From positions 1 through 64,000 of the forward strand of contig JAACPW010000016.1 in the NCBI GenBank assembly GCA_009995225.1: a stretch of DNA of 64,000 nucleotides, in the 5' to 3' direction. Source of the DNA: Sphingomonadales bacterium. Its GTDB lineage: Bacteria; Pseudomonadota; Alphaproteobacteria; Sphingomonadales; Sphingomonadaceae. This document shows positions 16,092-24,919 of this stretch, one piece after another. A model generated the notes under the pieces. It saw only the letters and a list, made by a program, of their open reading frames with translations. It was not told the DNA's origin and did not search any database. A program made the position numbers and the translations under genes. Positions within the stretch are counted from its first letter, which is position 1. Each line of letters begins with the position of its first letter.

Positions 16092-17423
16092 TCAAAATTC
16101 GAAACGCGCGCCGACCGATGCGGTCCATCGCTCGAAATCGAACAACGCGATATTGCTCCAGTTGCGCGAATAGGTGGCGGTGGGCTGAAGGAAGAGACGA
16201 TCCGTGATGGCGACCTTCAATCCTGCCGTCAGGTCGAGCCGCTCGTCCTCACGCTTGACCAGGAACAGCGGATCGGGCGCATCATGACGGCGCAGATCGA
16301 AGCCGATCCCGCCAACCACCGCGATCGTCCGTGCCAGCGGCACTTCGGCACCCAGATTGGCCCCTATGAAATCGAACGACAGGTGATCACCTGCCTGGCG
16401 CCGGGTCTTTTCGGTGCCGCCATTGATGTTCGCAGCGAAGAATTTGCCGACGAAACCCGTCCCGATGGAAAGGCGATCCGCATCGCGCAAGGGATCGCCA
16501 TTGAAGTCCAGCCTGTTCCACTGACCCGAAACCGTCAGTGCCTTTCCGCCTGCCAGTGGCTTGGTGTATTGCGTCGTGACCCCGTATGAGGTCCGGAAGC
16601 CCGCATCATCAAGCCAGAATTGCTGCACCTGTCCCGACAGCGAGATCACGTCGTCATTGGCGAAGCTGTGGGCGTAACCCGCTGTCCCGGTCAGCGCGGC
16701 CTGATCGAACATCGCAGTGTCGAAATTGTCGCGCCAATTGCCCAGCACCGACGCGAACAGGCGATCCTGCCGCCCGATTGCTGTCACGCCGGAGATGCCG
16801 GCGGTGATGTCGTAGAATTCGTCGGACTGCGCCACCGCCGCGCCGCCAAGCTGGCCGGGCCCAAGAAAGCTGAACAGCGGAATGACAATCGAATTCAGCT
16901 CGGTCGCGGTGTTGATGTTGCTATCATATCCCACCCGCGCATCAACAAAGCCGCTGACGTCCGAACCGCCGCCTGCGATCTGCCTGTCGAACTGGCGCAC
17001 GAACCCGGTAAAACGCTGACGCACCGGATCGGGCAGGCTGGGATCGTCGACCACGGTCGCAAACTGTTCGCGCGCGGTGTCGATATCGCCCGCCAGCGCA
17101 AAAGCGCGCGCCAGTTCGGCCCGCGCGGCGGCGTTGTCCGGCTGGACGGCAAGCACGCGCTGAAAAGCGATGATTGCATCGCCAAATCTGCCCGAATCCA
17201 GCGCCGCAATGCCCAAGGCGAAATCGAACCCCGGATCGCCCGCACGCTGCGGCACCTGACTGGAGAGCTGCCGGTATTCCGCTTCGGCCGCAGCCTTGGA
17301 AGTTGCGCTGTCCGGCTGGGGCTCATTCTGGGCGAGCGCAGGCGTGCCAATAGCGGTTGCCGCCAGAAAAGACGACGCCCCCAGCATCGCTGCACGCAGG
17401 CGGTATGCAGATGTCCGTTTCAC
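16092..17423 (-). CDS. TPR plus outer-membrane beta-barrel protein (Slam/DUF560-like)
   Basis: 443 residues. A signal peptide (ATAIGTPALAQ) is followed by a TPR region (about 45-145: FALGIAALDSGRFGDAIIAF ... NAAARAELARAFALAGDIDT) and a C-terminal region of alternating beta strands beginning FVDARVGYDSNIN and ending in the typical outer-membrane signature GARFEF. This two-part architecture is that of surface lipoprotein assembly modifiers (DUF560), which carry TbpB-like lipoproteins across the outer membrane. The next gene encodes a protein with TbpB-like modules, which supports a transporter and cargo relation by inference. It is the first gene of the leftward unit and has the second copy of the shared motif upstream. 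Confidence 0.75.
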   Translation of the reverse strand: MKRTSAYRLRAAMLGASSFLAATAIGTPALAQNEPQPDSATSKAAAEAEYRQLSSQVPQRAGDPGFDFALGIAALDSGRFGDAIIAFQRVLAVQPDNAAARAELARAFALAGDIDTAREQFATVVDDPSLPDPVRQRFTGFVRQFDRQIAGGGSDVSGFVDARVGYDSNINTATELNSIVIPLFSFLGPGQLGGAAVAQSDEFYDITAGISGVTAIGRQDRLFASVLGNWRDNFDTAMFDQAALTGTAGYAHSFANDDVISLSGQVQQFWLDDAGFRTSYGVTTQYTKPLAGGKALTVSGQWNRLDFNGDPLRDADRLSIGTGFVGKFFAANINGGTEKTRRQAGDHLSFDFIGANLGAEVPLARTIAVVGGIGFDLRRHDAPDPLFLVKREDERLDLTAGLKVAITDRLFLQPTATYSRNWSNIALFDFERWTASVGARFEF

Positions 17424-17501
17424 TGTAAGCCAGCCCCCAAGTCCGTTCCGATCAGACTTGTGGCATGGCGCAGAGTGTCAGGCGGTCACATTGACAAGCG
17501 T

Positions 17502-17529
17502 TGTCAGCGTCATGACAAATGCCGTTATG
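17502..17529 (-). promoter_or_regulatory. Shared 28-bp motif, copy 2
   Basis: Sits 79 bp upstream of the start at 17423 and is 23/28 identical to 10564-10591. The surrounding bases contain more half-sites: TGACAA-GCG-TTGTCA at 17492-17506 is a perfect inverted repeat, and TGTCA recurs at 17476-17480. The cluster looks like several binding sites for a dimeric regulator. Confidence 0.6.
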
Positions 17530-17565
17530 TGCCTCGCGTGCCGCCCGAATAGGGCGCGAACAGGA

Positions 17566-18138
17566 TCAACCCCGGCGTTTGAGGATCAGATAGAGCGCAC
17601 CTTCACCCCCATGGCGATTATGAGCGCGGCGCACGGCCGTGATCGTATCGGAATGGCGGCTGGCGGCCAGCCAATCGAGCAGCTTGGCCCGGATTGCGCC
17701 GCGTTTCGCCATGCGGTCCGCCGGATCGACCGGCCGCTCGCGCCCCGCGATCACCAGCACGACCCGTGCCCCCATCATCTGCGCCTGATCGAGCCCGGCC
17801 ATGACCCGGTCATAGGCTGTGTCGAGCGTGTGGCCGTGAAGATCGAGCGTCAGATCGGGATCGAGCCGTCCCGCCTTGACCCGCCGGTCCCAGTGGGAAT
17901 CGAGACCCGGTGCTGCGGGAGGAGCGGACGGGGGCGGCGAGATCGGTTTTCGCGGCCGGACAACCGCGGCGGGCTTGACGATTGGCGCATTGCGCACGGC
18001 TGCCGATGGGATCGGCGCCAGAGTTACGGGAAGCGCAGGCGGCCGTGGCCGTGTCTTTCCCGGCAGCGGCTTCACGCTTGAGGCCAGATGCGCCCAAGCC
18101 GCCTGTTCTCCGGTCGACAGCCCGCGCGGCGCTCTCAT
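17566..18138 (-). CDS. Smr/MutS2-type domain protein
   Basis: 190 residues. The C-terminal 95 form a Smr domain with the signature LDLHGHTLDTAYDRVM and RVVLVIAGRERP, found as a nicking or RNA-cleaving nuclease domain. The N-terminal half is a basic, Pro-rich linker. Its start overlaps the mltA stop by 4 bp, so the two are coupled; this mltA-smr order is common in alphaproteobacteria. Confidence 0.9.
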   Translation of the reverse strand: MRAPRGLSTGEQAAWAHLASSVKPLPGKTRPRPPALPVTLAPIPSAAVRNAPIVKPAAVVRPRKPISPPPSAPPAAPGLDSHWDRRVKAGRLDPDLTLDLHGHTLDTAYDRVMAGLDQAQMMGARVVLVIAGRERPVDPADRMAKRGAIRAKLLDWLAASRHSDTITAVRRAHNRHGGEGALYLILKRRG

Positions 18139-19352
18139 TGTGAGGCTGCGTCCAGCCGCGCGGCGGCGGCGCGGGGCACTAGGACATAGGCACGCCCGCG
18201 CCCGCTCATTCCACCAGCGATCCGCCGGGCCTCTTCGCCCGCGCCCCAGAAGGTATCGAAGCGGTTAGCCCCTTTGATCGCGCCACCCGTATCCTGTGCG
18301 ATCCACAGGCCGTTAGCTTCGGTTCGATCAAGCTCCAGCCAGACCGGCGCGCCCAGTGGCACATAGGCCGGGTCCGCCGCCACCGAAGTCTCACGCCGCA
18401 CCGGTACGCCCAGGGCGCCCAGCGGGCCATCCCCTTTCAATTCTGTAAAGAAAATCCAGCTTTTGTTGAGCCGCATCAGATCGCGGCCTTCACGGGGGTT
18501 TTGGCGAATATAGGCCATGATGCCCTGCATCGAGCCGGAATATTTGCCCGGCCCTTCGCCCAGCAAACCGCGTTCCCGCATCACGCCGCCAATGCCCACA
18601 TATTCGCGCCCGTTCTGCCCGGCATAGCCGATACGGATCACCTCGCCTTCAGGCGAGCGCAGACGGCCCGAGCCCTGAATCTGGAGGAAGAAGAACTCGA
18701 CGGGATCGGCAGCCCAGGCGATGATCGGAGCCTTGCCGCTCAACGCTCCGTCTTCGATCGCCGCACGGTCGTGATACAAGACGAAGCGGCCTGCCTCGTC
18801 ATATCGGCCTAGGGGCGCCCGACCGGTTCGCTCGGACATTGGCACATCATCAGGCCAGGCACGCACCAGATCGGGCGGCATGGCATAAACCGGCACGTCA
18901 AAACCGGGACGGCGGGTACGGCTTCCGGCGATTTCCGGCTCGAAATAGCCGGTCGCAAAGGCGCGGCCATCTCCGATCTGCACCGGCATGAACTGCTCCG
19001 CAAAGAACGCGCGGGCACGGGTTTGCGGAGTGCTGCGCGCCGCATCACAGGCACCGCGCCAGTCTTCACGACGCGTCAGTCCGCTCGCATCATCACGCGT
19101 CAGCAGCCGCGGACAGGATTCGATGAAGCCCGCCAACGCGTTGCGTGCATCTGCATCATTGACCGACAGCGCGGCGAAAGCCGGGCCCAGCGCGATCCCT
19201 GCGAGCACCGCGTTGGCGGCAACAGGCGCAGATATTACCGGCACAGAAGCAGGGGGCGGCGTTGCGACGGGCTGCGGAATGCTCCCCTGCGGGATCACCC
19301 GCCCGCAAGCCCCCAGCGTCAACAGGATCGCAAGGCCAAGCGGCAGCCGCAT
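18135..19352 (-). CDS. mltA: Membrane-bound lytic murein transglycosylase A
   Basis: 405 residues from MRLPLGLAIL, with an AAGGAACG ribosome site; the open frame extends upstream but without export signal. A lipobox (LTLGACG) marks it as a lipoprotein. MltA and 3D domains are present: FFLQIQGSGRLR, GYAGQNGREY and the 3D catalytic region IAQDTGGAIKGANRFDTFWG with the conserved Asp pair. It cleaves peptidoglycan to anhydromuropeptides. Followed by the Smr gene with overlap. Confidence 0.95.
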   Translation of the reverse strand: MRLPLGLAILLTLGACGRVIPQGSIPQPVATPPPASVPVISAPVAANAVLAGIALGPAFAALSVNDADARNALAGFIESCPRLLTRDDASGLTRREDWRGACDAARSTPQTRARAFFAEQFMPVQIGDGRAFATGYFEPEIAGSRTRRPGFDVPVYAMPPDLVRAWPDDVPMSERTGRAPLGRYDEAGRFVLYHDRAAIEDGALSGKAPIIAWAADPVEFFFLQIQGSGRLRSPEGEVIRIGYAGQNGREYVGIGGVMRERGLLGEGPGKYSGSMQGIMAYIRQNPREGRDLMRLNKSWIFFTELKGDGPLGALGVPVRRETSVAADPAYVPLGAPVWLELDRTEANGLWIAQDTGGAIKGANRFDTFWGAGEEARRIAGGMSGRGRAYVLVPRAAAARLDAASQ

Positions 19353-19389
19353 CGCACGTTCCTTGGTAAGGGGCACACGGCCCCGCACA

Positions 19390-20064
19390 TCAGCCTTCGT
19401 CGGTTTCGTCGAGCAGCCAGTTGGGATCGCGCGCGGAAACATTGCGCGAAAAGGTCCACACATCACGGCTTTCAATCGCATCATCGAGCGATCCGGCGAT
19501 CAGGTTACCGTCCTTGTCGCGCGTGACAGCTGCAACATCGGCAACAAACAACAGCGCGATGCGCGCAGTACGGCCGTCAAGCGAGGCGGAGTGAACCTTG
19601 GTTTCTTCGATCCGTATCAGCTTGTTTTCAACGCTTTCACCCGCCGCTTCACGTGCGTCGATGGCGGATTCAAAGCCGGCATAGACATCGTCATCGCACA
19701 ATTCGCGCAATGTCTCACGGTCGCCCTTCCAAAAGGCTTCGAGGATCATGCGATAGGCCCCGCGTGCGCCGTCCAGAAACTGAGCAAGATTGAACTTGCC
19801 ATCCGCTGCCGTGATTTCCTTCAGGCCGCGCTCAACCGCGGGCATCATGCTTTCAAATTCGGTCGGGCGCGGCTGGGCAGCAGCAGCCGGCATCACTGCG
19901 GGGCGAACGCCAGCTGGCTTATCTTCCGAATCGAACCGCTGCGGCACAGATTCTTCTTCCTGTTCCGCACGGCGTCCCAACACCGAATAGAGGCGAAGGC
20001 CGAGAAATGCGGCGACCATGGCGAGGAGAACAATTTCGAGCACAGCAAAAATTCCGATCTTCAA
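19390..20064 (-). CDS. Tim44/TimA-like membrane-anchored protein
   Basis: 224 residues: one N-terminal TM helix (IFAVLEIVLLAMVAAFLGLR), a charged linker, then a Tim44-like domain (about 75-224) with FLDGARGAYRMILEAFWKGD and DVWTFSRN near the end. Alphaproteobacterial Tim44-like proteins are relatives of the mitochondrial import factor; their role in bacteria is not settled. It is divergent from secB, 298 bp away, and upstream of mltA by 37 bp, a typical neighbourhood in this group. Confidence 0.88.
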   Translation of the reverse strand: MKIGIFAVLEIVLLAMVAAFLGLRLYSVLGRRAEQEEESVPQRFDSEDKPAGVRPAVMPAAAAQPRPTEFESMMPAVERGLKEITAADGKFNLAQFLDGARGAYRMILEAFWKGDRETLRELCDDDVYAGFESAIDAREAAGESVENKLIRIEETKVHSASLDGRTARIALLFVADVAAVTRDKDGNLIAGSLDDAIESRDVWTFSRNVSARDPNWLLDETDEG

Positions 20065-20362
20065 ACAGGGGAGCCGCTGAGTTACGGCGCGGCATCACCC
20101 ACAGACGCTTATCCTGCCTCAAGTGGGCATCAATTACAATTCGCCAACGGCCAATAGGTTGCTGTGCGGGTCGAAACTTTGCAACACCTGTGATCAGAGG
20201 CCTGACACCGGAAATGCGTTTTTTGGCCTGATGCGGGCGCGGTTGCGGGCCAGCCACACCCCTGCTAGGCGCACGCCCAAGCGCACCTGAACAAATAGCG
20301 TGCATCAGGCGCACTGATCGTTACCCTTTTTCCAACGACACTTTTGAAAGACAAGCGACACC

Positions 20363-20908
20363 ATGGCCGACGAAGAAGGCGTCCTCACCAATCTCGACAC
20401 CACTGGCGCCGACGGGCCGCAGCCCAACGGTGCCGACACATCGCCGGCGATCGGGATCATCACGCAATACGTCAAAGATCTTTCCGTCGAGAATCCGAGC
20501 GCGCCGGACGTCTTTCAATGGGCCGAACCGCCGCAGATCGACGTACAATTCAACATCGGCACTGAAGTGATCGGCACTGACGTGCACGAAGTGACACTCA
20601 AGCTGACACTGACCGCAACGTCGCAGCGCGGGACCATGTATATTGTCGATCTGGCCTATTGCGGCCTGATCGGGATGCGCAACGTGGCAGAAGAACAGGC
20701 CCATGCCTTTCTCTATGCCGAAGCCCCGCGCCTGTTGTTCCCGTTTGCTCGCCGCGTCGTGGCTGATGCTGTGCGCGATGCCGGCTTCCCGCCGCTGATG
20801 GTCGATCCGGTGGATTTCAACGGGCTTTACGCGCAGCAGCTCGCATCACGCCGCGCCGAAGAAGCGTCAGGCGGAAAGCCGATTGACCCGGTCACGGGCA
20901 ACGCCTGA
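20363..20908 (+). CDS. secB: Protein-export chaperone SecB
   Basis: 181 residues, slightly longer than usual because of an acidic, Thr/Asp-rich N-terminal tail of about 30 residues. The core begins at IITQYVKDLSVENPSAP and contains VELxVxVxx-type strands and LFPFARRVVADAVRDAGFPP, then VDFNGLYAQQ, all diagnostic of SecB. It binds unfolded preproteins and hands them to SecA. Confidence 0.96.
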   Translation: MADEEGVLTNLDTTGADGPQPNGADTSPAIGIITQYVKDLSVENPSAPDVFQWAEPPQIDVQFNIGTEVIGTDVHEVTLKLTLTATSQRGTMYIVDLAYCGLIGMRNVAEEQAHAFLYAEAPRLLFPFARRVVADAVRDAGFPPLMVDPVDFNGLYAQQLASRRAEEASGGKPIDPVTGNA

Positions 20909-20936
20909 TCCGCGCTCCCGGTAAGGGACCCCTACG

Positions 20937-22508
20937 ATGAGCCTTCTCAGGAACGTCGGCACCATCGGTGGTCTGACGTTGGTGAGCCGGGTGTTCGGCT
21001 TTGCCCGCGACATCCTGCTCGCCCGCGTGCTGGGCGCAGGCGGGGTGGCAGACGCCTGGCAGCTGGCGTTCCAACTGCCCAACCTGTTCCGCCGCCTGTT
21101 CGCCGAGGGCGCATTTGCCAGCGCTTTCATCCCGCTGTTCAACCGGCATATGGCCGAAGACAAACACGCGGCCCGGCGCTTTGCGAGCGAGGTGCTCGCG
21201 GTACTGTTGCCAATCCTGGTCGTCTTTGGCGCGCTGATGATGGTGGCGATGCCGTGGGTGCTGTGGGCCTTTGCCAACGAAACGTTGCGCGGCGACGCGG
21301 TGACCTATGATCTCGCTGTCACGATGGGGCGGATCGCCTTCCCGTATCTGATGTTCATGAGCCTGGCGACGCTGGTTGCGGCGATCCTGAACTCGCTATC
21401 ACGCTTTGCCGCGGCAGCCGCAGCGCCAATCCTGCTCAACATCTGCCTGCTCGCCGCGCTGATCTGGGGCGCGCTCCAGCCGGGAAGTGAAGCAACCCGC
21501 GCTGCAACCGGGGTCGGCCTTGCGATTGCGGTGTCCGTTAGCGGCCTGCTGCAACTGGCTTGGCTCTACTGGTTCATGCGCCGCGCAGGGTTTCGCATTC
21601 CCCGCACCACGCCCAAAATTACCCCCAGTGTCAAAGAAATGGGTATCTTGATCGTACCGGCCGTGTTTGGCGCGGGCGTGTATCAGATCAGCCGCTTCAT
21701 CGACCTGGCGTTCTATCGCTATCTGCCCGACGGTTCGATCAGCTATATGGCCTATGCCGACCGCTGGAATCAGCTACCCCTTGGCGTCATCGGCATTGCG
21801 CTGGGCACTGCGATCCTGCCCGCCCTGTCGCGCTACATTGCCAAGTCGCAGGATGATGAGGCCGTGCGCTTGCAAGCCAACGCGATCGAGCTTGCCATGC
21901 TGCTGACCCTGCCGTGTGCGGTGGCGCTGTTCTTCACCGGATCGGCTTTCGTCAAGGCGTTCATGGAGGGGCAGGCCTTTACCGCAGAGGACGCGCGCGT
22001 CACCGGAATGGTCACCTCGGCGCTGGTCATTGGCTTGCCTGCCTATGTGCTGGTGAAGGTGCTGACCCCCAATTTCTTCGCGCGCAAGGATACCCGCACG
22101 CCGGTCATTACGGCGGCAGTCTCGCTTGTGGTAACGGTCAGCCTGAATGCCGCTTTCATCTTTGGCCTTGGCCTGGGGGTGGTAGGGCTGGCGCTGGCGG
22201 GAGCCATCGGCGCGTGGGTCAATATCATGCTTCTCGGCGCGATCCTGGCTCGGCGGGGACTTTTCCGTCTCCCCGTACGCGTGGTCGGGCGAGTCGGGCG
22301 GATCGCGGTTGCTTCGGGCATCATGGGCGCTGCTCTGGCGGCGCTGATGAGCGTCATCACCCCATGGCTCGATGGGCCGCTTAGTGGCCGGTTGCTGGCC
22401 ATCGCTGCAATCATGGTGGTCAGCCTCATAACCTATGGCGGTGCGAGCGTGCTGCTCGGAGTTCTCGACAAGGCGACAATCCAGCGCCTAATGCGCCGCC
22501 AAAGCTAA
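20937..22508 (+). CDS. murJ: Lipid II flippase MurJ
   Basis: 523 residues with about 14 hydrophobic segments. The N-terminus TLVSRVFGFARDILLARVLG and LFAEGAFASAFIPLF are MurJ signatures, with conserved Arg residues in the first helices. It flips lipid II across the inner membrane for peptidoglycan synthesis. It follows secB by 28 bp and precedes trpS by 22 bp, so the three may be cotranscribed. Confidence 0.96.
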   Translation: MSLLRNVGTIGGLTLVSRVFGFARDILLARVLGAGGVADAWQLAFQLPNLFRRLFAEGAFASAFIPLFNRHMAEDKHAARRFASEVLAVLLPILVVFGALMMVAMPWVLWAFANETLRGDAVTYDLAVTMGRIAFPYLMFMSLATLVAAILNSLSRFAAAAAAPILLNICLLAALIWGALQPGSEATRAATGVGLAIAVSVSGLLQLAWLYWFMRRAGFRIPRTTPKITPSVKEMGILIVPAVFGAGVYQISRFIDLAFYRYLPDGSISYMAYADRWNQLPLGVIGIALGTAILPALSRYIAKSQDDEAVRLQANAIELAMLLTLPCAVALFFTGSAFVKAFMEGQAFTAEDARVTGMVTSALVIGLPAYVLVKVLTPNFFARKDTRTPVITAAVSLVVTVSLNAAFIFGLGLGVVGLALAGAIGAWVNIMLLGAILARRGLFRLPVRVVGRVGRIAVASGIMGAALAALMSVITPWLDGPLSGRLLAIAAIMVVSLITYGGASVLLGVLDKATIQRLMRRQS

Positions 22509-22530
22509 CCTTTCTTCAGGCAGGACCATC

Positions 22531-23550
22531 ATGCGCGTCGTTTCCGGCATCCAGCCCACGGGCAAGCCCCATCTTGGCAATTACCTCGGAGCGATCCGCA
22601 ACTACGTGAAGTTGCAGGACGATGCCCATGCGGCGGGCGGTGAATGCCTGATCTTCATCGCCGACCTTCATGCCTTGTCGATGCCCCATGATCCGGCCGA
22701 CCTGCGCGCCTCCACCCTCGAACTGGTGGCAACGCTGGTGGCCTGCGGGCTCAATCCGGACAAGGCGATCCTGTTCAATCAGGCGCAGGTGCCGCTGCAT
22801 ACCGAATTGCAATGGCTGCTCAACGGCACGGCTCGCATGGGCTGGCTCAATCGGATGACGCAGTGGAAGGACAAAGCCGGCAAGAACCGCGAAGGCCAGT
22901 CGGTCGCCCTGTTCACCTATCCCGTGCTGCAAGCCGCCGACGTGCTGCTATATCAGGCGACCCACGTCCCGGTGGGCGAAGATCAAAAGCAGCATCTGGA
23001 GCTGGCCCGCGACATCGCGCAGAAGTTCAACAACGACTTCGGGACAGAAGATACGCCGATCTTCACCTTGCCTCAGCCGATCATCCCGGCCGAGGCCGCG
23101 CGCATTATGTCCCTGCGCGACGGAACGGCCAAGATGTCGAAGTCCGATCCCAGCGATATGAGCCGCATCAATCTGTCCGACGATGCCGACACGATGGCGC
23201 AGAAGATCAAGAAGGCGAAGACCGATCCCGAACCGCTGCCGTCCGAGGAAGCCGGGCTGGCCGACCGGCCCGAGGCGCGCAATCTTGTGGGCATCTACGC
23301 CGCGCTGTCCGGGCAATCGGCGGCAGATGTGCTGCGCGAATATGGCGGGCAGGGTTTCGGCGGTTTCAAGCCAGCCTTGGCCGATCTGCTGGTGGCCAGG
23401 CTCGGCCCGATCCGCGACAGGTTCGTGGCGCTGAAGGACGATAGCGAGGCCTTGGATGCCATTCTCGCCCGCGGTGCGGCAAAGGCGCGCGAGCGTGGCA
23501 AGCCGACGCTGGATGCCGCCTACCGCGCGCTGGGGCTGGTCCGCCACTGA
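22531..23550 (+). CDS. trpS: Tryptophan--tRNA ligase
   Basis: 339 residues, class I aminoacyl-tRNA synthetase. The HIGH-type motif is in GIQPTGKPHLGNYLGA and the KMSKS loop in GTAKMSKSDPSD; FNQAQVPLHTELQWLL and YPVLQAADVLLY are typical TrpRS segments. Normal length. Confidence 0.97.
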   Translation: MRVVSGIQPTGKPHLGNYLGAIRNYVKLQDDAHAAGGECLIFIADLHALSMPHDPADLRASTLELVATLVACGLNPDKAILFNQAQVPLHTELQWLLNGTARMGWLNRMTQWKDKAGKNREGQSVALFTYPVLQAADVLLYQATHVPVGEDQKQHLELARDIAQKFNNDFGTEDTPIFTLPQPIIPAEAARIMSLRDGTAKMSKSDPSDMSRINLSDDADTMAQKIKKAKTDPEPLPSEEAGLADRPEARNLVGIYAALSGQSAADVLREYGGQGFGGFKPALADLLVARLGPIRDRFVALKDDSEALDAILARGAAKARERGKPTLDAAYRALGLVRH

Positions 23551-23684
23551 TTTCCCGAAGGTTTTGGGACAGGCCGACGCGCGCGAACGGCAGATATTCA
23601 ATCGGTGTTCATGCCAGGGCAATATGATGGCGCGGGTAATCACCATTGCTGCCATTGCAATGGAAACCAGACAAGGGTTGTGTC

Positions 23685-24371
23685 ATGTTGTCTCCTATGT
23701 CCTCGATAAAGTCTTTGCGCCGTCTTGCTCTGCCAGTCGCGCTTGTCATCGGCCTTTCGGCCTGCGCCACGCCGTTCAAGGCGGACGTGTCGCGCTTTGC
23801 CGTGCCGCTTCCGGCGCCGCAGGGCCAATCCTTCGCGATCGTGCCGGAGGATCCCAAGCTCGCAGGCGGGCTTGAATTCGCGACTTACGCCAATTCGGTC
23901 GCGGCGGAAATGCAGCAGCTGGGCTATGCCCGTGCAGCATCGCCCGAAGGCGCTGATTTGCTGGTGCGTTTCGATTACCGGGTCGATGGCGGGCGTGAAC
24001 GCGTGCGGACCGATTTGAACGGTGGTGGATTTGGCGGCGGCTTCGGCGCTGGCCGCTTTGGCCCGTGGGGCCCCTGGGGTGGCTGGCGCGGCGCGGGTTG
24101 GGGCCTCGGCTTCAACGATCCGTTCTTCGGCGGGCCGGAGGTGCGCAGCTACACGATCTACACCAGCGGCATCGATTTGAAGATCGACCGCGCGGCCGAT
24201 GGCCAGCGCTTGTTCGAAGGCAAAGCCGAAGCGGTTTCGCGTTCGAACAACCTGCCACGGCTCGTGCCCAATCTGGTGGATGCGATGTTCACCGATTTCC
24301 CCGGCAACTCGGGCGAGACGCTACGTATCACCATCCGTGACGACGAAAAGACCGTGCGCCCCACCGACTGA
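23685..24371 (+). CDS. DUF4136 lipoprotein
   Basis: 228 residues from the ATG at 23685 (AAGGG 9 bases upstream; ATG 23697 also possible). A lipobox LSACAT follows a signal segment. The DUF4136 core (KADVSRF ... SFAIVP ... GLEFATYANSVAAEMQQLGY, then ADLLVRFDY) is interrupted by a Gly/Trp-rich loop (GGGFGGGFGAGRFGPWGPWG). The family is found in envelope lipoproteins of unknown role. A distant relative lies at 55248. Confidence 0.85.
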   Translation: MLSPMSSIKSLRRLALPVALVIGLSACATPFKADVSRFAVPLPAPQGQSFAIVPEDPKLAGGLEFATYANSVAAEMQQLGYARAASPEGADLLVRFDYRVDGGRERVRTDLNGGGFGGGFGAGRFGPWGPWGGWRGAGWGLGFNDPFFGGPEVRSYTIYTSGIDLKIDRAADGQRLFEGKAEAVSRSNNLPRLVPNLVDAMFTDFPGNSGETLRITIRDDEKTVRPTD

Positions 24372-24416
24372 TGGTGTAGAGCCATGCTCAAGAGTCCCTT
24401 GGACGGGAAAAGAGAA

Positions 24417-24446
24417 GGCGGCGCAGGGGATCGCGCCGCCTTTTTT
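24417..24446 (+). terminator. Rho-independent terminator
   Basis: GGCGGCGC pairs with GCGCCGCC around an 8-base loop, followed by six T. It lies 45 bp past the DUF4136 gene and before the convergent dut gene. Confidence 0.85.
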
Positions 24447-24466
24447 GTTGTCTGCAATCCGGCCGG

Positions 24467-24919
24467 TCAGAGCTTGGCGTGCCCTCCGGTCGAACCAAAA
24501 CCGCCCGCTCCCCGCTCAGTCTCATCCAGTTCGGCCACTTCGTCCCACGCTGCGTGCACCACCGGTGCCAGCACCATCTGCGCCACGCGGTCGCCGCGCT
24601 GGACGACAAAGGGTTCTGCGCCGAGGTTGATCAGGATCACCTTCAATTCGCCGCGAAAATCGCTGTCGATCGTGCCGGGCGTGTTGGGCACCGTAATGCC
24701 GTGTTTCAGCGCGAGGCCTGAACGTGGGCGCACCTGTATCTCGTAGCCTTCAGGGATTGCCATCGCGAGGCCGGTCGTCACGGCATGGCGCGCACCCGGC
24801 GCAATGGTGACATCCTCGGCACTGACAACATCCATACCGGCTGCCCCTGCGGTGGCATAGGCGGGCAGCGGCAGGCCTGCACCATGCGGCAGGCGTTTGA
24901 CCTGCACCGAAATGCTCAT
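24467..24919 (-). CDS. dut: dUTP diphosphatase
   Basis: 150 residues with the five trimeric dUTPase motifs, including [51 protein letters not shown] and C-terminal [10 protein letters not shown]. It hydrolyses dUTP to dUMP. The ATG overlaps the coaBC stop by 4 bp; this coaBC-dut order is common in alphaproteobacteria. Confidence 0.97.
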   Translation of the reverse strand: MSISVQVKRLPHGAGLPLPAYATAGAAGMDVVSAEDVTIAPGARHAVTTGLAMAIPEGYEIQVRPRSGLALKHGITVPNTPGTIDSDFRGELKVILINLGAEPFVVQRGDRVAQMVLAPVVHAAWDEVAELDETERGAGGFGSTGGHAKL

